A program made the position numbers and the translations under genes. The notes under the pieces were generated by a model. The model did no database searches and was not told the origin of the DNA. It saw nothing but the letters and a program-made list of their open reading frames with translations. A stretch of 64,000 nt of DNA from Moorella humiferrea (GTDB lineage Bacteria; Bacillota; DSM-521; Neomoorellales; Neomoorellaceae): NCBI RefSeq assembly GCF_039233145.1, contig NZ_CP136419.1, positions 1,772,001-1,836,000 on the forward strand, written 5' to 3'. Shown one piece after another: positions 34,012 through 43,315 of this stretch (the first letter of the stretch is position 1; each line of letters opens with the position of its first letter).

Positions 34012-34350
34012 TCACTTCTCATTAAGGAGCTGATAAAGCCGGCCGGCCATTTCAAAAGTAGAATGGGGGGTTTGCAGAAGGGGAAGGCCTTCTGCCTCGG
34101 CCTTGCGGCAAACCTCCGGCGGAATGCCCCTGCCGCCGGTGAATACCACCCCCGCTGCTCCGGTCAGAAGGGCAACGGCCACTACGTTCATATGGGTCTG
34201 CAGGGTCAGCCAGAGACATCCGGGCGTACCGTTGGCCATAAAATCGCTGATCAGGTCGGAACAGTAACCGCCGGTAACTTCCCTGTCCAGGGCCTTTTCC
34301 CCTGCTAATACTTGTAAATGCAGGCGTTCAACGATTTCCCGAAGGCGCAT
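34012..34350 (-). CDS. DRTGG-domain protein
   Basis: A 112-residue single-domain protein. VLAGEKALDREVTGGYCSDLISDFMANG is the DRTGG signature region (DREVTGGY), followed by VVAVALLTGAAGVVFTGGRG and LPLLQTPHSTFEMAGRLYQL. DRTGG domains resemble CBS-linked ligand-binding modules, possibly nucleotide sensors. The frame extends to 34584 in a shadow of the preceding gene; AAGGGGAG sets the start at ATG 34350. It overlaps the end of the H-cluster-like gene by 23 bases. A second DRTGG gene opens the operon at about 36.5 kb. Confidence 0.85.
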   Translation of the reverse strand: MRLREIVERLHLQVLAGEKALDREVTGGYCSDLISDFMANGTPGCLWLTLQTHMNVVAVALLTGAAGVVFTGGRGIPPEVCRKAEAEGLPLLQTPHSTFEMAGRLYQLLNEK

Positions 34351-35647
34351 CTTCATCTCCCCTTTCCGGCCGGGCCATGGACGGCGGCAATTTCCGCGCC
34401 AGTTCCACCACCTCTTCCGCCAGGACCCGTACCCGCTCGCGCAGGACGAAAACGCAATCCGTATCCTGCGCCTCACCCTGGACGATATCTTCGGCAAGGG
34501 CGCGACAGCTGGGCGAGCCGCAGGAACCACAGTCCAGTCCCGGAAGCATGGCCTGTGTGGCTTCCAGGCGCCGCATCTTTTCAATAGCGGTGGCCAAATC
34601 GTCGTCCAATTGCAGGGCTGGCCGGGGATAAACCGGCTCCGCCCTCAGGTCTTTTTCCGTCACCGGGAGATCCATAGATCTTGACGGTAGGTCGCGGACC
34701 AGCTGCCGCAACTCCAGCTTTGCCAGGTAGGGATTTTGTACCATCAGGGCTCCGCCGACACATCCACCCGGACAGGCCTGGGCCTCGATGTATTCAATAT
34801 CCTGGAAGTCGCCCGCTTCTATACGGGTCAAGACTTCAATAACGTGATGAATGCCATCGACCTCCAGGAGGCGCCGACCGCCAATGCTGGCGTTTTCGCC
34901 GCCGCTGTGCCCCCAGCCGTAACCGGTTGCCCCGGCGCGGGAGGGATATGGGAGGGCGGAAGAAAGGCCCTTGAGTATGTCGCCATAAACGGTCGCCAGG
35001 GGAATGACCCCATCGGGACCTACCCTTTTTCCCTGGGGCTGGCGCGCCGCCGTAATCTTAGCCGGACAGGGGGAAATAAAGAAGGTGCCGACGGCTTCTA
35101 ACGGTAGGCCGGTGGCTTTCATCCCCTCCAGCCGGGCCAAGCGGGCTGCCAAATCAACGGGGGTGACCAGGGGCAAAATCTGCTCCACCAGGGAAGGAAA
35201 ACGGACTTGTATTAGGCCTACTACTGCCGGGCAGGCCGGGGAAATAAGCGGCCTTTTCCCGCCGTAATTATCCAGGTAGCGTCTGGTTGCCCTGGCCACC
35301 ATTTCCGCCGCCAGGGCCACTTCGTAAATGGCATCAAATCCTAAAGCCTTTAGGGCTCCCAAAATATGCTCAAGTTTAGCCTGACCGGCAAACTGGGAAA
35401 CCACGGCCGGGGCGGGCAGGGCAATGCGATACCTGTAAGCGGCCAGGGCCGTCAAGTCATCGCCTACGGCGATCTTGGCATGGTTGGGACAAATGCGGAT
35501 ACACTCGCCGCAGTCGATGCAGCGTTCCTGAATAATCCGCGCCTTGCCTTCCCGCACCCTTATGGCTTCTGTCGGGCAGTGCTTTATGCAGTTGGTACAA
35601 CCCTTACATTTATCCTCTTCCAGGCGAACGGAATGGAAATAACCCAC
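34328..35647 (-). CDS. H-cluster-like sensory protein (HydS type)
   Basis: 439 residues. Two ferredoxin motifs at the N-terminus (CKGCTNCIKHCP, CIDCGECIRICP), an [FeFe]-hydrogenase-like domain with PACPAV (L1), SPCPAK (L2) and QACPGGCVGG (L3, CxxxC kept but without the GGGQP end), then a C-terminal Fe-S domain LDCGSCGSPSC and a short helix. This is the layout of putative sensory [FeFe] hydrogenases (HydS/group C-D relatives) but without a PAS or kinase output. The separate HATPase genes in the operon might supply the output. Paralogous to the N-terminal half of the sigma-54 activator at 13.9-16.1 kb. Probably a redox or H2 sensor, inferred. Confidence 0.88.
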   Translation of the reverse strand: MGYFHSVRLEEDKCKGCTNCIKHCPTEAIRVREGKARIIQERCIDCGECIRICPNHAKIAVGDDLTALAAYRYRIALPAPAVVSQFAGQAKLEHILGALKALGFDAIYEVALAAEMVARATRRYLDNYGGKRPLISPACPAVVGLIQVRFPSLVEQILPLVTPVDLAARLARLEGMKATGLPLEAVGTFFISPCPAKITAARQPQGKRVGPDGVIPLATVYGDILKGLSSALPYPSRAGATGYGWGHSGGENASIGGRRLLEVDGIHHVIEVLTRIEAGDFQDIEYIEAQACPGGCVGGALMVQNPYLAKLELRQLVRDLPSRSMDLPVTEKDLRAEPVYPRPALQLDDDLATAIEKMRRLEATQAMLPGLDCGSCGSPSCRALAEDIVQGEAQDTDCVFVLRERVRVLAEEVVELARKLPPSMARPERGDEDAPSGNR

Positions 35648-35660
35648 CGCGCCACCGCCT

Positions 35661-36083
35661 TCAGCGATTATAAATAATTATATTAACAGTTGTCCCCTGC
35701 CCCGCTCCCGACTTTATCTCCAGTTCGTCGGCACAGCGGCGTATATTGGGAAGGCCCATACCGGCACCGAAGCCCATCTCCTGGATCTCCCGCGGTGCGG
35801 TAGAATAGCCCTCCTGCATGGCCAGTTCGATGTCAGGTATTCCCGGACCGTCATCAACGGCCGTAATGGTAATTGCCCCAGGAGTAATATGGGCCTTTAA
35901 TTCACCACCGTAGGAGTGGATGATGATATTCATTTCAGCTTCATAGGCTGCAATGGCAGCCCTGCGTATAATCTCCGGAGGAAAACCGACCTGCTGCAGT
36001 ACCTGCCGGATACGTGCCGCCCCGTGGCCACCGGCGAGAAAGTCACGCGCCCGCACGGGAAATGACAGCTTGAGGGACGGCAT
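35661..36083 (-). CDS. Anti-sigma/RsbW-like HATPase
   Basis: About 140 residues. VGFPPEIIRRAAIAAYEAEM and NIIIHSYGG form the N box, TAVDDGPGIPDIELAM the G1 box, FGAGMGLPNIRRCADEL the G2 box, GQGTTVNIIIY the end. This is the serine-kinase/anti-sigma type GHKL fold of SpoIIAB and RsbW. The ATG at 36083 has GGAGG upstream; the frame opens earlier. It lies second in the hydrogenase operon, between a DRTGG protein and the H-cluster-like sensor. Target unknown. Confidence 0.85.
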   Translation of the reverse strand: MPSLKLSFPVRARDFLAGGHGAARIRQVLQQVGFPPEIIRRAAIAAYEAEMNIIIHSYGGELKAHITPGAITITAVDDGPGIPDIELAMQEGYSTAPREIQEMGFGAGMGLPNIRRCADELEIKSGAGQGTTVNIIIYNR

Positions 36084-36124
36084 CTTATCCTCCAAGGAAA
36101 TCTCCTCCGGTCGTTCCAAGCATT

Positions 36125-36499
36125 CTATCGGTCCTCCCCGGAACATCCCTTTAGGCCCGCCTGGAAGAGGCGGCCGCAGCTGTCATACATTAAAAACCTG
36201 GTCCCTAGAAGGGGCAAACCTACTTCCCTGGCAGCCTGAATAAGGCTTTTATCCGGCCTTTTGCCACGAACAAAAACGATGGCCGCGGCGTCGATCATGG
36301 TAGCCGTATGAATAACATGGGGATTGGTCAGTCCCGTCAACAACAGTATCCGGCCGCTGGCAAAGGCCAGAACGTCACTCATTAGATCCGAGGCAAAACC
36401 GGCCTCCACTTCTAACTCCAGCTTATCCATACCGGTAAAGACCTCGGCATTCAGGATGGCCTGTACTTCTTTAAGTTTCAGCGGCCCGACCTCCCCCAA
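36125..36499 (-). CDS. DRTGG-domain protein, first gene of hydrogenase operon
   Basis: Up to 124 residues: LKLKEVQAILNAEVFTGMDK and VEAGFASDLMSDVLAFA resemble the DRTGG module, then PHVIHTATMIDAAAIVFVRG and LPLLGTRFLMYDSCGRLF. The DRTGG motif itself is degenerate (EVEAGFAS). TTG at 36499 has no ribosome-binding site; CTG at 36481 has GGGGGAGG 8 bases before it and gives the family-like start KLKEVQAIL, so CTG may be the true start. A Rex-like operator ends one base upstream of 36499. Overlaps the open frame, but not the likely start, of the following HATPase gene. Confidence 0.8.
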   Translation of the reverse strand: MGEVGPLKLKEVQAILNAEVFTGMDKLELEVEAGFASDLMSDVLAFASGRILLLTGLTNPHVIHTATMIDAAAIVFVRGKRPDKSLIQAAREVGLPLLGTRFLMYDSCGRLFQAGLKGCSGEDR

Positions 36500-36517
36500 T
36501 GGTGAATTACTTCACAA
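36500..36517. promoter_or_regulatory. Rex-like redox operator of the hydrogenase operon
   Basis: TGGTGAA-TTAC-TTCACAA matches the Rex consensus TTGTGAA-N4-TTCACAA at 13 of 14 fixed positions. It lies immediately upstream of the first gene, where a bound repressor would block transcription. Rex senses the NADH/NAD ratio. No rex gene is in this window. Confidence 0.55.
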
Positions 36518-36731
36518 TAAATGGTAAAATAAACAGGCCCGCGCTAGACCCTTGATAATAGCTTACTTTTCACTTTCACTTTATCTTATGCTTGTGATAG
36601 TTCTTATGTGGATTTTATTCGCCATGAATTTTGATTTTCCTGCTAGGTCTTATAAAATTCTTATTTGCCGTTCAACATTTTGAACACTATTATCCGTCAT
36701 TTTGACATCTTGTTTTTTGAATAATAACCAC
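36518..36731. other. AT-rich gap with palindrome and possible promoter
   Basis: No gene is seen. GTTCAA-CATT-TTGAAC (36670-36685) is a perfect inverted repeat. On the minus strand its right arm forms TTGAAC, followed 16 bases later by TTATAA, a possible promoter for the hydrogenase operon. CACTTT repeats lie at about 36570-36580. The sequence is much richer in AT than its flanks. Confidence 0.35.
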
Positions 36732-37061
36732 CTATTTGTCCCCCAAGCGCTCTGTAATAGCCTTAAACAAATCCATGGGTACGGGGAAGACAAGGATGTT
36801 GCTTTTATCGGAGGCGATCTCCGTTAGGGTCTGCAAATATCGCAGCTGTAAAGAAGCCGGCTGGGTAGAAATGATCCGTGCCGCCTCGGCCAGCTTTTCA
36901 GCGGCCTGGAACTCCCCGTCGGCGTGGATAATCTTAGCTCTACGTTCCCTTTCCGCCTCAGCCTGGGCGGCCATAGCCCGCTGCATACTCTGGGGTAACT
37001 CTACATCGCGTATTTCTACAAGGCCTGCATCAACCATTGTTTCCAGGGTTATCGCGCTCAA
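36732..37061 (-). pseudogene. Truncated slipin/SPFH-family protein (C-terminal remnant)
   Basis: 109 residues that match only the C-terminal third of slipins: [40 protein letters not shown], then [20 protein letters not shown] and [12 protein letters not shown]. Full-length slipins are about 250 residues with an N-terminal membrane hairpin and an SPFH core, both missing. The first 14 residues ([13 protein letters not shown]) do not look like slipin. The frame begins at TTG with no Shine-Dalgarno. It sits directly after kdpE, next to AT-rich sequence, as expected from a deletion or rearrangement. Very probably not functional. Confidence 0.75.
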
Positions 37062-37081
37062 ATATGGTTTGTATCTTTTAC

Positions 37082-37774
37082 TTATTCCCCGCCTACCAGG
37101 CGGTAGCCGACTCCGGGTTCGGTGATGATATAGCGGGGCCGGGTGGGGTCGGGTTCAATTTTACGCCTGAGCTGCCCGATGTATACGCGCAGGTAATGGG
37201 TTTCTTCCTGATACCCCGGTCCCCAGATGGTGCGTAAAAGCTGGCGGTGGGTCAGTACCCGGCCGGCATTGAGGGCCAGGTTTTTCAGGAGTTCGTACTC
37301 AGTAGGCGTAAGCTTGATTTCCCGGCCGTCAACCGTAACCAGGCGGCGGGCCAAATCGACGGTCAAGCCCCCAACGGTAAGTACCGGTTCATCACCGTTC
37401 TGGGCCGCATGTCTTAGGGCTGCCCGCATCCGGGCCAGGAGCTCCCCCATACCAAAGGGCTTGGTGACATAGTCATCGGCACCGGCGTCCAAAGCCTTAA
37501 TTTTATCATCCTCCTGCTCCCGTACGGACAGGATGATGATGGGCACCCGGGACCATTCCCGCAGGCGTTTAACTACCTCCAGACCGTCCATGTCGGGCAA
37601 ACCCAGATCAAGAATAACTAGATCCGGGTGCAGCAAGGCAGCTTGCTGCACTCCCTGTAGTCCCGAAACCGCCTCGGCCACTTCGTAACCGTGGGCCTTC
37701 AGGGCAACCTTTAACAGGCGGCGGATAGGGGTTTCATCATCAATAATAAGGACGCGAGCACCCTTAGCGGTCAC
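37082..37774 (-). CDS. kdpE: Response regulator KdpE
   Basis: 230 residues. Receiver domain with [16 protein letters not shown] and phospho-acceptor Asp in [17 protein letters not shown] in [14 protein letters not shown]-like YVTKPF, then an OmpR/PhoB winged helix ([33 protein letters not shown]). It activates kdp transcription when phosphorylated by KdpD. The frame opens at 37807, but GTG 37774 with GGAGG upstream is the likely start; it overlaps kdpD by 11 bases. Last gene of the kdp operon. Confidence 0.93.
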   Translation of the reverse strand: MTAKGARVLIIDDETPIRRLLKVALKAHGYEVAEAVSGLQGVQQAALLHPDLVILDLGLPDMDGLEVVKRLREWSRVPIIILSVREQEDDKIKALDAGADDYVTKPFGMGELLARMRAALRHAAQNGDEPVLTVGGLTVDLARRLVTVDGREIKLTPTEYELLKNLALNAGRVLTHRQLLRTIWGPGYQEETHYLRVYIGQLRRKIEPDPTRPRYIITEPGVGYRLVGGE

Positions 37775-40490
37775 CCTGGCCACCTCCCCCTTCTGAAGGA
37801 ACCGCACCCGGCGGCTGTTCGGCCAGGGGAAGAGAAAAATAAAAGACGCTTCCGCCCCCCGAGCGGGCCTCTACCCAAATTTTACCACCGTGGGCCTCAA
37901 TAATCCCCTTACAGATGGAGAGGCCCAGACCCGTGCCGCTCACATGCCGGGGTGACTGCAAGCGGTAAAACTTACCGAATACCCTTTCCCGATCGCTTTC
38001 CGGAATGCCAACACCCCGGTCGGCAACGGCCACCTGCAACTCCTTTCCCTCCCGGCGCACTGCAATGTCAATTTTACTCCCGGGAGGAGAATATTTAACG
38101 GCATTCTCCAGCAAGTTGACCAGGACCTGTTCAATAAGGGTGAAATCCACCTTGACCAGGGGCAATCCCGGAGAAATGCTAACCTCCAGGGGCCGGTCCT
38201 GCAAGGTTTCCCGGAGCTGCCCCAGGGCAACACCGATAATATCTTCCAAATCGCACCATTCCAGTTTTAACTGCAGCATACCGCTCTCCAGGCGAGCCAT
38301 GTCCAGCAGGTTGCCGACCAGCCTATTCAGGCGTCGCGCGCTCTCTTTTATAGTTTGAAGAAGAGCCTGCCGTTCCTCCGGATGATAGACCTCATCCCCT
38401 TCCAGGAGGCCGGTAACCGCGGCCGTAATAGAAGCCAGGGGTGTCCGCAGCTCATGGGAAATAGAGTTGAATAAAGCAGTACGCAGTTTCTCCGAGGCTT
38501 CCAGGTAGCGGGCCTGCTGGGCCTCTGCCGCCAGTTGCAGGCGTAAGATAGCCAGGGCTGCGAGGCTGGCAAAAGCCTCTAGCAGCCGGCGCTGCTCCGG
38601 CTCCAGGTGGCGCTCCGGATGGGTAAGCTTCACCCCCAGGACACCCAGGTTATTTTCATCTGCTTTCAGGGGCAGGTACAGGCCGTCTGCCCCCGCCAGG
38701 GTATCGGTTCCCCTGCCGGCAATCTGTTCGTGGGTAAAAACCCACCCGGCTACAGCGTATTCATTGTTGTCAAGCCATTTTTCGGGCGAGGAGGGCACAG
38801 TAGCCCGCACTTCCAGCTTGCCTGCAGCGTCGGGCATGAAAATAACGGCCTCGCCATCAACAGTTTCTGCTACCGTTTTAACTACGGTCTTTAATATCCC
38901 CTCGATATCAGTCTCCGCCGCCATTTTCCGGCTGAGGGCGTAGAGAGCGGCTGTCCTTGTTTCCCGGCGCCGGGCATTTTCAACTTGAATGTTAAGCCGG
39001 GTAGCCATGGTACTGGTGATAACGGCAACTACCAGAAAGATCACGAAGCTGAGCAAGTAGCGGAGATTATAGACAGTAAAGCTTAAAACTGGCGGCACAA
39101 AGAAAAAGTCAAAGGCCAGCGCACCCAGCACGGACGCCAGAATCGAAGGTCCCCGGCCCCAGCGGGAGGCACTGAACAGCACCGGTAACAAGTAAAGTAA
39201 AGCGATATTAGTAAAATCAAAAACCGGCTGTAAGATTTTATTGAGGACGGTAACCAGCATTACAGCCACCAGGACCCCGGCATAGGGCCAGGAAGAGACC
39301 CGCTGGCGGTAGCGCCATCCAATGGCCCGGTGGCCTTCCCTGGAACTGGTTCTTCCAGGTATGATATGCACGCTGATCCCCTGGCTACCGCGAATAATTT
39401 TGTCCACCAGCGAACCCCGCCATAGTTCCTGCCAGCGGGGGTGTAAAGGTTTACCGATGACAATCTGGGTGACGTTCTTACGCCGGGCCACAGCAAGCAG
39501 TTCTTCGGCAGCATCGTTGCCTGTTAAAGTAATTACTTCCGCCCCCAGTTCTTCAGCCAGGTGTAAATTCCGCGCCAGCTGGTCCCGCCTGTTTTCATCG
39601 GCAGGAAGGCGATCTGGCGTTTCCACATAGACGGCCAGCCATTCCGCCTTGAGGCCGGCAGCCATGCGCCTGGCTGTGCGAATCACCTGGGCGGAAAAGG
39701 GGCTGGGGCTGACACAGGCCATGACCCGCTCACCGGCCGGCCAGGGGCCGGCAATGCCGTGCAGGCGCATATAGTGATCCAGTTGCCCTTCTACCCGCCG
39801 GGCCGTGTACCGCATGGCCAGTTCCCGCAAGGCATTGATGTTCCCCGGCCGGAAAAACTTTTGCAGAGCCCGTTCGGCCTGGGGCGGTACGTAGACTTTG
39901 CCTTCTTTTAGACGTTCGATTAATTCTTCCGGCGGGATGTCGATGAGCTGGATCTGGTCGGCTTCCTCCAGGAGGCGGTCGGGAACGGTTTCCTGCACCC
40001 GGATGCCGGTAATCTGGGCGACGATATCATTGAGGCTCTCCACATGCTGGATATTTAAGGTCGTATAGACGTTGATGCCTGCGGCCAGAAGTTCTTCGAC
40101 ATCCTGGTAGCGACGGGTGTGCCGGGAGCCGGGAATATTGGTGTGGGCCAGTTCATCTACCAGTGCCAGCTGGGGGCGACGCTGCAGCAGGGCATCCAGA
40201 TCCATTTCCCGAAAAACCTTGCCCCGGTAAACCAGCTCCCGGGGCGGTATGATGGATAATCCCCTGACCAGAGCTTCCGTCTCCGGGCGACCGTGGGTCT
40301 CCACCCAGCCGATGACCACATCAACGCCGTCGGCCTGACGCTCGTGGGCTGTTTCCAGCATGGCATAGGTCTTGCCGACACCGGCAGCAGCCCCCAGGAA
40401 AATAGTCAGCCGTCCCCGGTTTTCGGCCTTTACCTGGGCCAGCAGGTCTTCAGGATCAGGCCGCCGGATTTCGTCATCCCTTTCCATCAC
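37764..40490 (-). CDS. kdpD: Sensor histidine kinase KdpD
   Basis: A 908-residue membrane sensor. The N-terminal KdpD domain has Walker A FLGAAAGVGKTYAML and DELAHTNIPGSRHTRRYQDV. A USP-like domain follows (about 250-375), then four membrane helices (about 405-500), a GAF domain (about 520-660), HisKA with NSISHELRTPLASI, and HATPase with LVNLLENAVKYSPPG, VADRGVGIPE and GTGLGLSICKGI. It senses K+ limitation and turgor; in Firmicutes the USP domain can bind c-di-AMP, not testable here. It lies after kdpC in the operon. Confidence 0.95.
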   Translation of the reverse strand: MMERDDEIRRPDPEDLLAQVKAENRGRLTIFLGAAAGVGKTYAMLETAHERQADGVDVVIGWVETHGRPETEALVRGLSIIPPRELVYRGKVFREMDLDALLQRRPQLALVDELAHTNIPGSRHTRRYQDVEELLAAGINVYTTLNIQHVESLNDIVAQITGIRVQETVPDRLLEEADQIQLIDIPPEELIERLKEGKVYVPPQAERALQKFFRPGNINALRELAMRYTARRVEGQLDHYMRLHGIAGPWPAGERVMACVSPSPFSAQVIRTARRMAAGLKAEWLAVYVETPDRLPADENRRDQLARNLHLAEELGAEVITLTGNDAAEELLAVARRKNVTQIVIGKPLHPRWQELWRGSLVDKIIRGSQGISVHIIPGRTSSREGHRAIGWRYRQRVSSWPYAGVLVAVMLVTVLNKILQPVFDFTNIALLYLLPVLFSASRWGRGPSILASVLGALAFDFFFVPPVLSFTVYNLRYLLSFVIFLVVAVITSTMATRLNIQVENARRRETRTAALYALSRKMAAETDIEGILKTVVKTVAETVDGEAVIFMPDAAGKLEVRATVPSSPEKWLDNNEYAVAGWVFTHEQIAGRGTDTLAGADGLYLPLKADENNLGVLGVKLTHPERHLEPEQRRLLEAFASLAALAILRLQLAAEAQQARYLEASEKLRTALFNSISHELRTPLASITAAVTGLLEGDEVYHPEERQALLQTIKESARRLNRLVGNLLDMARLESGMLQLKLEWCDLEDIIGVALGQLRETLQDRPLEVSISPGLPLVKVDFTLIEQVLVNLLENAVKYSPPGSKIDIAVRREGKELQVAVADRGVGIPESDRERVFGKFYRLQSPRHVSGTGLGLSICKGIIEAHGGKIWVEARSGGGSVFYFSLPLAEQPPGAVPSEGGGGQGDR

Positions 40491-40611
40491 TTCACCCTTC
40501 CTTGCCTGTATGCCGCCGGGTCAGGCCAGTCCATCCCGGCGTCCAGGACGATTGGAGGTAAACATTTCCGCCCCCAAAGCCGGGGCACCGTTCAAGATGC
40601 TTTGCCAATTT

Positions 40612-41190
40612 TTAGCGTGTTAGTTTATCCAGCTCCAGGTTTAATTTTAGCACATTTACCCGGGGCTCACCCAGGATGCCCAATTGCCTGCCGGTGATAT
40701 TCCTGGCGACCAGGGCGCGCACCTTGTCTTCCGGAAGATTCCTGGCCCGCGCCACCCGCGCTACCTGTAAATAAGCAGCCTCCGGGCTGATGTCCGGGTC
40801 CAGGCCGCTGGCTGAAGCGGTGACCAGGTCGGCCGGCACCGGTGCTCCGCCCGGCAAGCCGTTTACAGCACGAACTGCTGCCAGGCGCTTGGCTACAATC
40901 GCCACCAATTCTTTACTGGTCGGCCCCAGGTTGGACCCGGCCGAGGCAGCAGCGTCATAGCCTTCTTTGCCTGCTGCTGAAGGCCGGCCGTGGAAATAAC
41001 CCGGACCCATGAAACTCTGGCCGATGAGGGCTGAGCCTACCGGCTGCCCATCGCGTGCAATGAGGGAACCGCCGGCCTGGCGGGGAAAAAGCACCTGTGC
41101 CAGACCGGTGACGGCTAAGGGGTAAAGAATGCCCGTTAGGACCGTCATTACCACCAGCATCCGGGCGGTTGTTAGAAGTTTTCTCGTCAA
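40612..41190 (-). CDS. kdpC: Potassium-transporting ATPase subunit KdpC
   Basis: About 192 residues, single N-terminal membrane helix ([20 protein letters not shown]), then [44 protein letters not shown] and [22 protein letters not shown], all KdpC signatures. It assembles with KdpA and KdpB. ATG at 41208 lacks a Shine-Dalgarno; TTG at 41190 has AGGAAGAGGG upstream and is preferred. It lies 42 bases downstream of kdpB. Confidence 0.93.
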   Translation of the reverse strand: MTRKLLTTARMLVVMTVLTGILYPLAVTGLAQVLFPRQAGGSLIARDGQPVGSALIGQSFMGPGYFHGRPSAAGKEGYDAAASAGSNLGPTSKELVAIVAKRLAAVRAVNGLPGGAPVPADLVTASASGLDPDISPEAAYLQVARVARARNLPEDKVRALVARNITGRQLGILGEPRVNVLKLNLELDKLTR

Positions 41191-41232
41191 GGTCCCTCTT
41201 CCTTTCATTAGCTTGCAACGGCCACAGCCCCT

Positions 41233-43296
41233 TCAGGCCAGCCTCAAAGCCACCAGGAGCATGTCAATGAGTTTGATGCCGATAAATGGTGCCACCAGGC
41301 CTCCCAGGCCGTAGATGACCAGGTTGCGGCGCAGGATGGCGTTGGCCCCCAGGGGCCGGTAGGCAACCCCCTTAAGGGCCAGGGGCACCAGGGCGATGAT
41401 GATCAGGGCGTTGAAGATCACGGCCGCAAGGATGGCGCTCTCGGGTGTAGCCAGCCTCATGATATTTAAGGCTCCCAGCTCCGGGTAAGTGACGGTGAAG
41501 AGAGCCGGGATAATGGCAAAGTACTTGGCCACGTCGTTGGCAATGCTGAAGGTTGTCAGGGAACCGCGGGTCATGAGCAACTGCTTGCCGATCTCCACCA
41601 CCTCGATGAGCTTGGTGGGGTTGCTGTCCAGGTCAATCATGTTGCCTGCTTCTTTAGCCGCCTGGGTACCGCTGTTCATGGCCAAACCCACGTCCGCCTG
41701 GGCCAGGGCCGGGGCGTCATTGGTGCCGTCGCCGGTCATGGCCACCAGGTGTCCTTTCGCCTGGTAGTCGCGAATCAGTTTTAACTTGGTCTCCGGGGTG
41801 GCCTCGGCCAGGAAATCGTCCACCCCGGCTTCCGCCGCTATGGCAGCCGCCGTCAGGGGGTTGTCCCCGGTAATCATAACCGTTTTGATTCCCATACGGC
41901 GCAGCTCGGCAAAACGTTCTTTGATACCGCCTTTAATCACGTCTTTCAGGTAAACGACCCCCAGGACCCGGGCCCCTTCAGCCACCACCAGGGGGGTGCC
42001 GCCCTCTTTGGCCACCCTGGCAACTGTATCTCTAACCTCCGCCGGCAGGGAACCGCCCTGTTCCCGGACGAAAGCTTCAATGGCATCGGCGGCACCCTTG
42101 CGAATCTGCCTTCCCTCCAAGTCGACGCCGCTCATGCGGGTATGGGCGCTGAAGGGGACAAAGGAGGCTTTCAGGCTGCCCAGATCCCGCTCCCGTAGTC
42201 TAAATTTATTTTTGGCCAGGACTACGATGCTGCGTCCTTCCGGCGTCTCGTCGGCCAGGGAGGCGAGCTGGGCGGCATCGGCCAGTTGCTCTTCGGTTAC
42301 CCCAGGGGCCGGGATAAAGGCCGTGGCCATGCGGTTGCCCAGGGTGATGGTACCGGTCTTATCCAGCAGCAGGACATCAACGTCGCCGGCCGCTTCCACA
42401 GCCCGGCCGGACATGGCCAGCACGTTACGCTTGAGAAGGCGGTCCATGCCGGCGATGCCAATGGCACTCAAAAGGCCGCCGATGGTGGTGGGGATCAGGC
42501 AAACCAGCAGAGCGATCAGGACAGGCACCGGGGCCGGGGCCCCGGAGTACAGGGCAAATGGTTCCAGGGTGGCCACTGCCAGCAGGAAGACGATGGTCAG
42601 GCCTATGAGCATGATGGTCAGGGCGATTTCGTTGGGTGTCTTCTGCCGCCGTGCTCCTTCCACCAGGCTGATCATGCGGTCGAGGAAGGTCTCGCCGGGG
42701 TTGGCAGTTATCCGTACCTTGATCCAGTCGGACAGGACGCGGGTACCGCCGGTGACGGCGCTGCGGTCGCCACCTGATTCCCTGATCACCGGAGCCGATT
42801 CACCGGTCACCGCGCTCTCGTCAACTGAAGCAATGCCTTCGATTACTTCGCCATCGCCGGGGATAATATCCCCCGCTTCTACCAGGACAATATCCCCCTT
42901 GCGCAGCTGTGATGCCGGTATCTGTTGCACCCTGCCGTTGACCAGTTTTTTAGCCGTAGTTTCGCTACGGGTGCGGCGTAAGGTCTCAGCCTGGGCCTTG
43001 CCCCGGCCTTCGGCCAGGGCTTCGGCAAAATTGGCGAAGAGGACGGTTATCCACAGCCAGGCGGCCAGCTGGATATTTAAGGCGACCATGGCGCGCCCGC
43101 CGGCTGCTAAATCCCGCAAAGTAAAAATAGTTGTCAGCAGGGCGCCGATTTCCACGACAAACATTACCGGGTTGCGCAGTTGCACCCGGGGATCGAGCTT
43201 GCGAAAGGCGTCTTTAATGGCGGGGACGATCAAAGCCCGGCTGAAGCTACCCCTGGACCCGGCCAGCCTGCTGGAAATATTAGCTTCCCTCGGCAT
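41233..43296 (-). CDS. kdpB: Potassium-transporting P-type ATPase subunit KdpB
   Basis: A 687-residue catalytic subunit. [19 protein letters not shown] is the actuator TGES loop, [16 protein letters not shown] contains the phosphorylated Asp, [20 protein letters not shown] and [22 protein letters not shown] the hinge. Seven membrane helices are apparent. It hydrolyses ATP to drive K+ uptake through KdpA. GGGAGGG is the ribosome-binding site. A 475-codon frame runs antisense across this gene but is a codon-bias shadow. Confidence 0.96.
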   Translation of the reverse strand: MPREANISSRLAGSRGSFSRALIVPAIKDAFRKLDPRVQLRNPVMFVVEIGALLTTIFTLRDLAAGGRAMVALNIQLAAWLWITVLFANFAEALAEGRGKAQAETLRRTRSETTAKKLVNGRVQQIPASQLRKGDIVLVEAGDIIPGDGEVIEGIASVDESAVTGESAPVIRESGGDRSAVTGGTRVLSDWIKVRITANPGETFLDRMISLVEGARRQKTPNEIALTIMLIGLTIVFLLAVATLEPFALYSGAPAPVPVLIALLVCLIPTTIGGLLSAIGIAGMDRLLKRNVLAMSGRAVEAAGDVDVLLLDKTGTITLGNRMATAFIPAPGVTEEQLADAAQLASLADETPEGRSIVVLAKNKFRLRERDLGSLKASFVPFSAHTRMSGVDLEGRQIRKGAADAIEAFVREQGGSLPAEVRDTVARVAKEGGTPLVVAEGARVLGVVYLKDVIKGGIKERFAELRRMGIKTVMITGDNPLTAAAIAAEAGVDDFLAEATPETKLKLIRDYQAKGHLVAMTGDGTNDAPALAQADVGLAMNSGTQAAKEAGNMIDLDSNPTKLIEVVEIGKQLLMTRGSLTTFSIANDVAKYFAIIPALFTVTYPELGALNIMRLATPESAILAAVIFNALIIIALVPLALKGVAYRPLGANAILRRNLVIYGLGGLVAPFIGIKLIDMLLVALRLA

Positions 43297-43315
43297 AAAA
43301 TTTTCCCTCCCTGCT

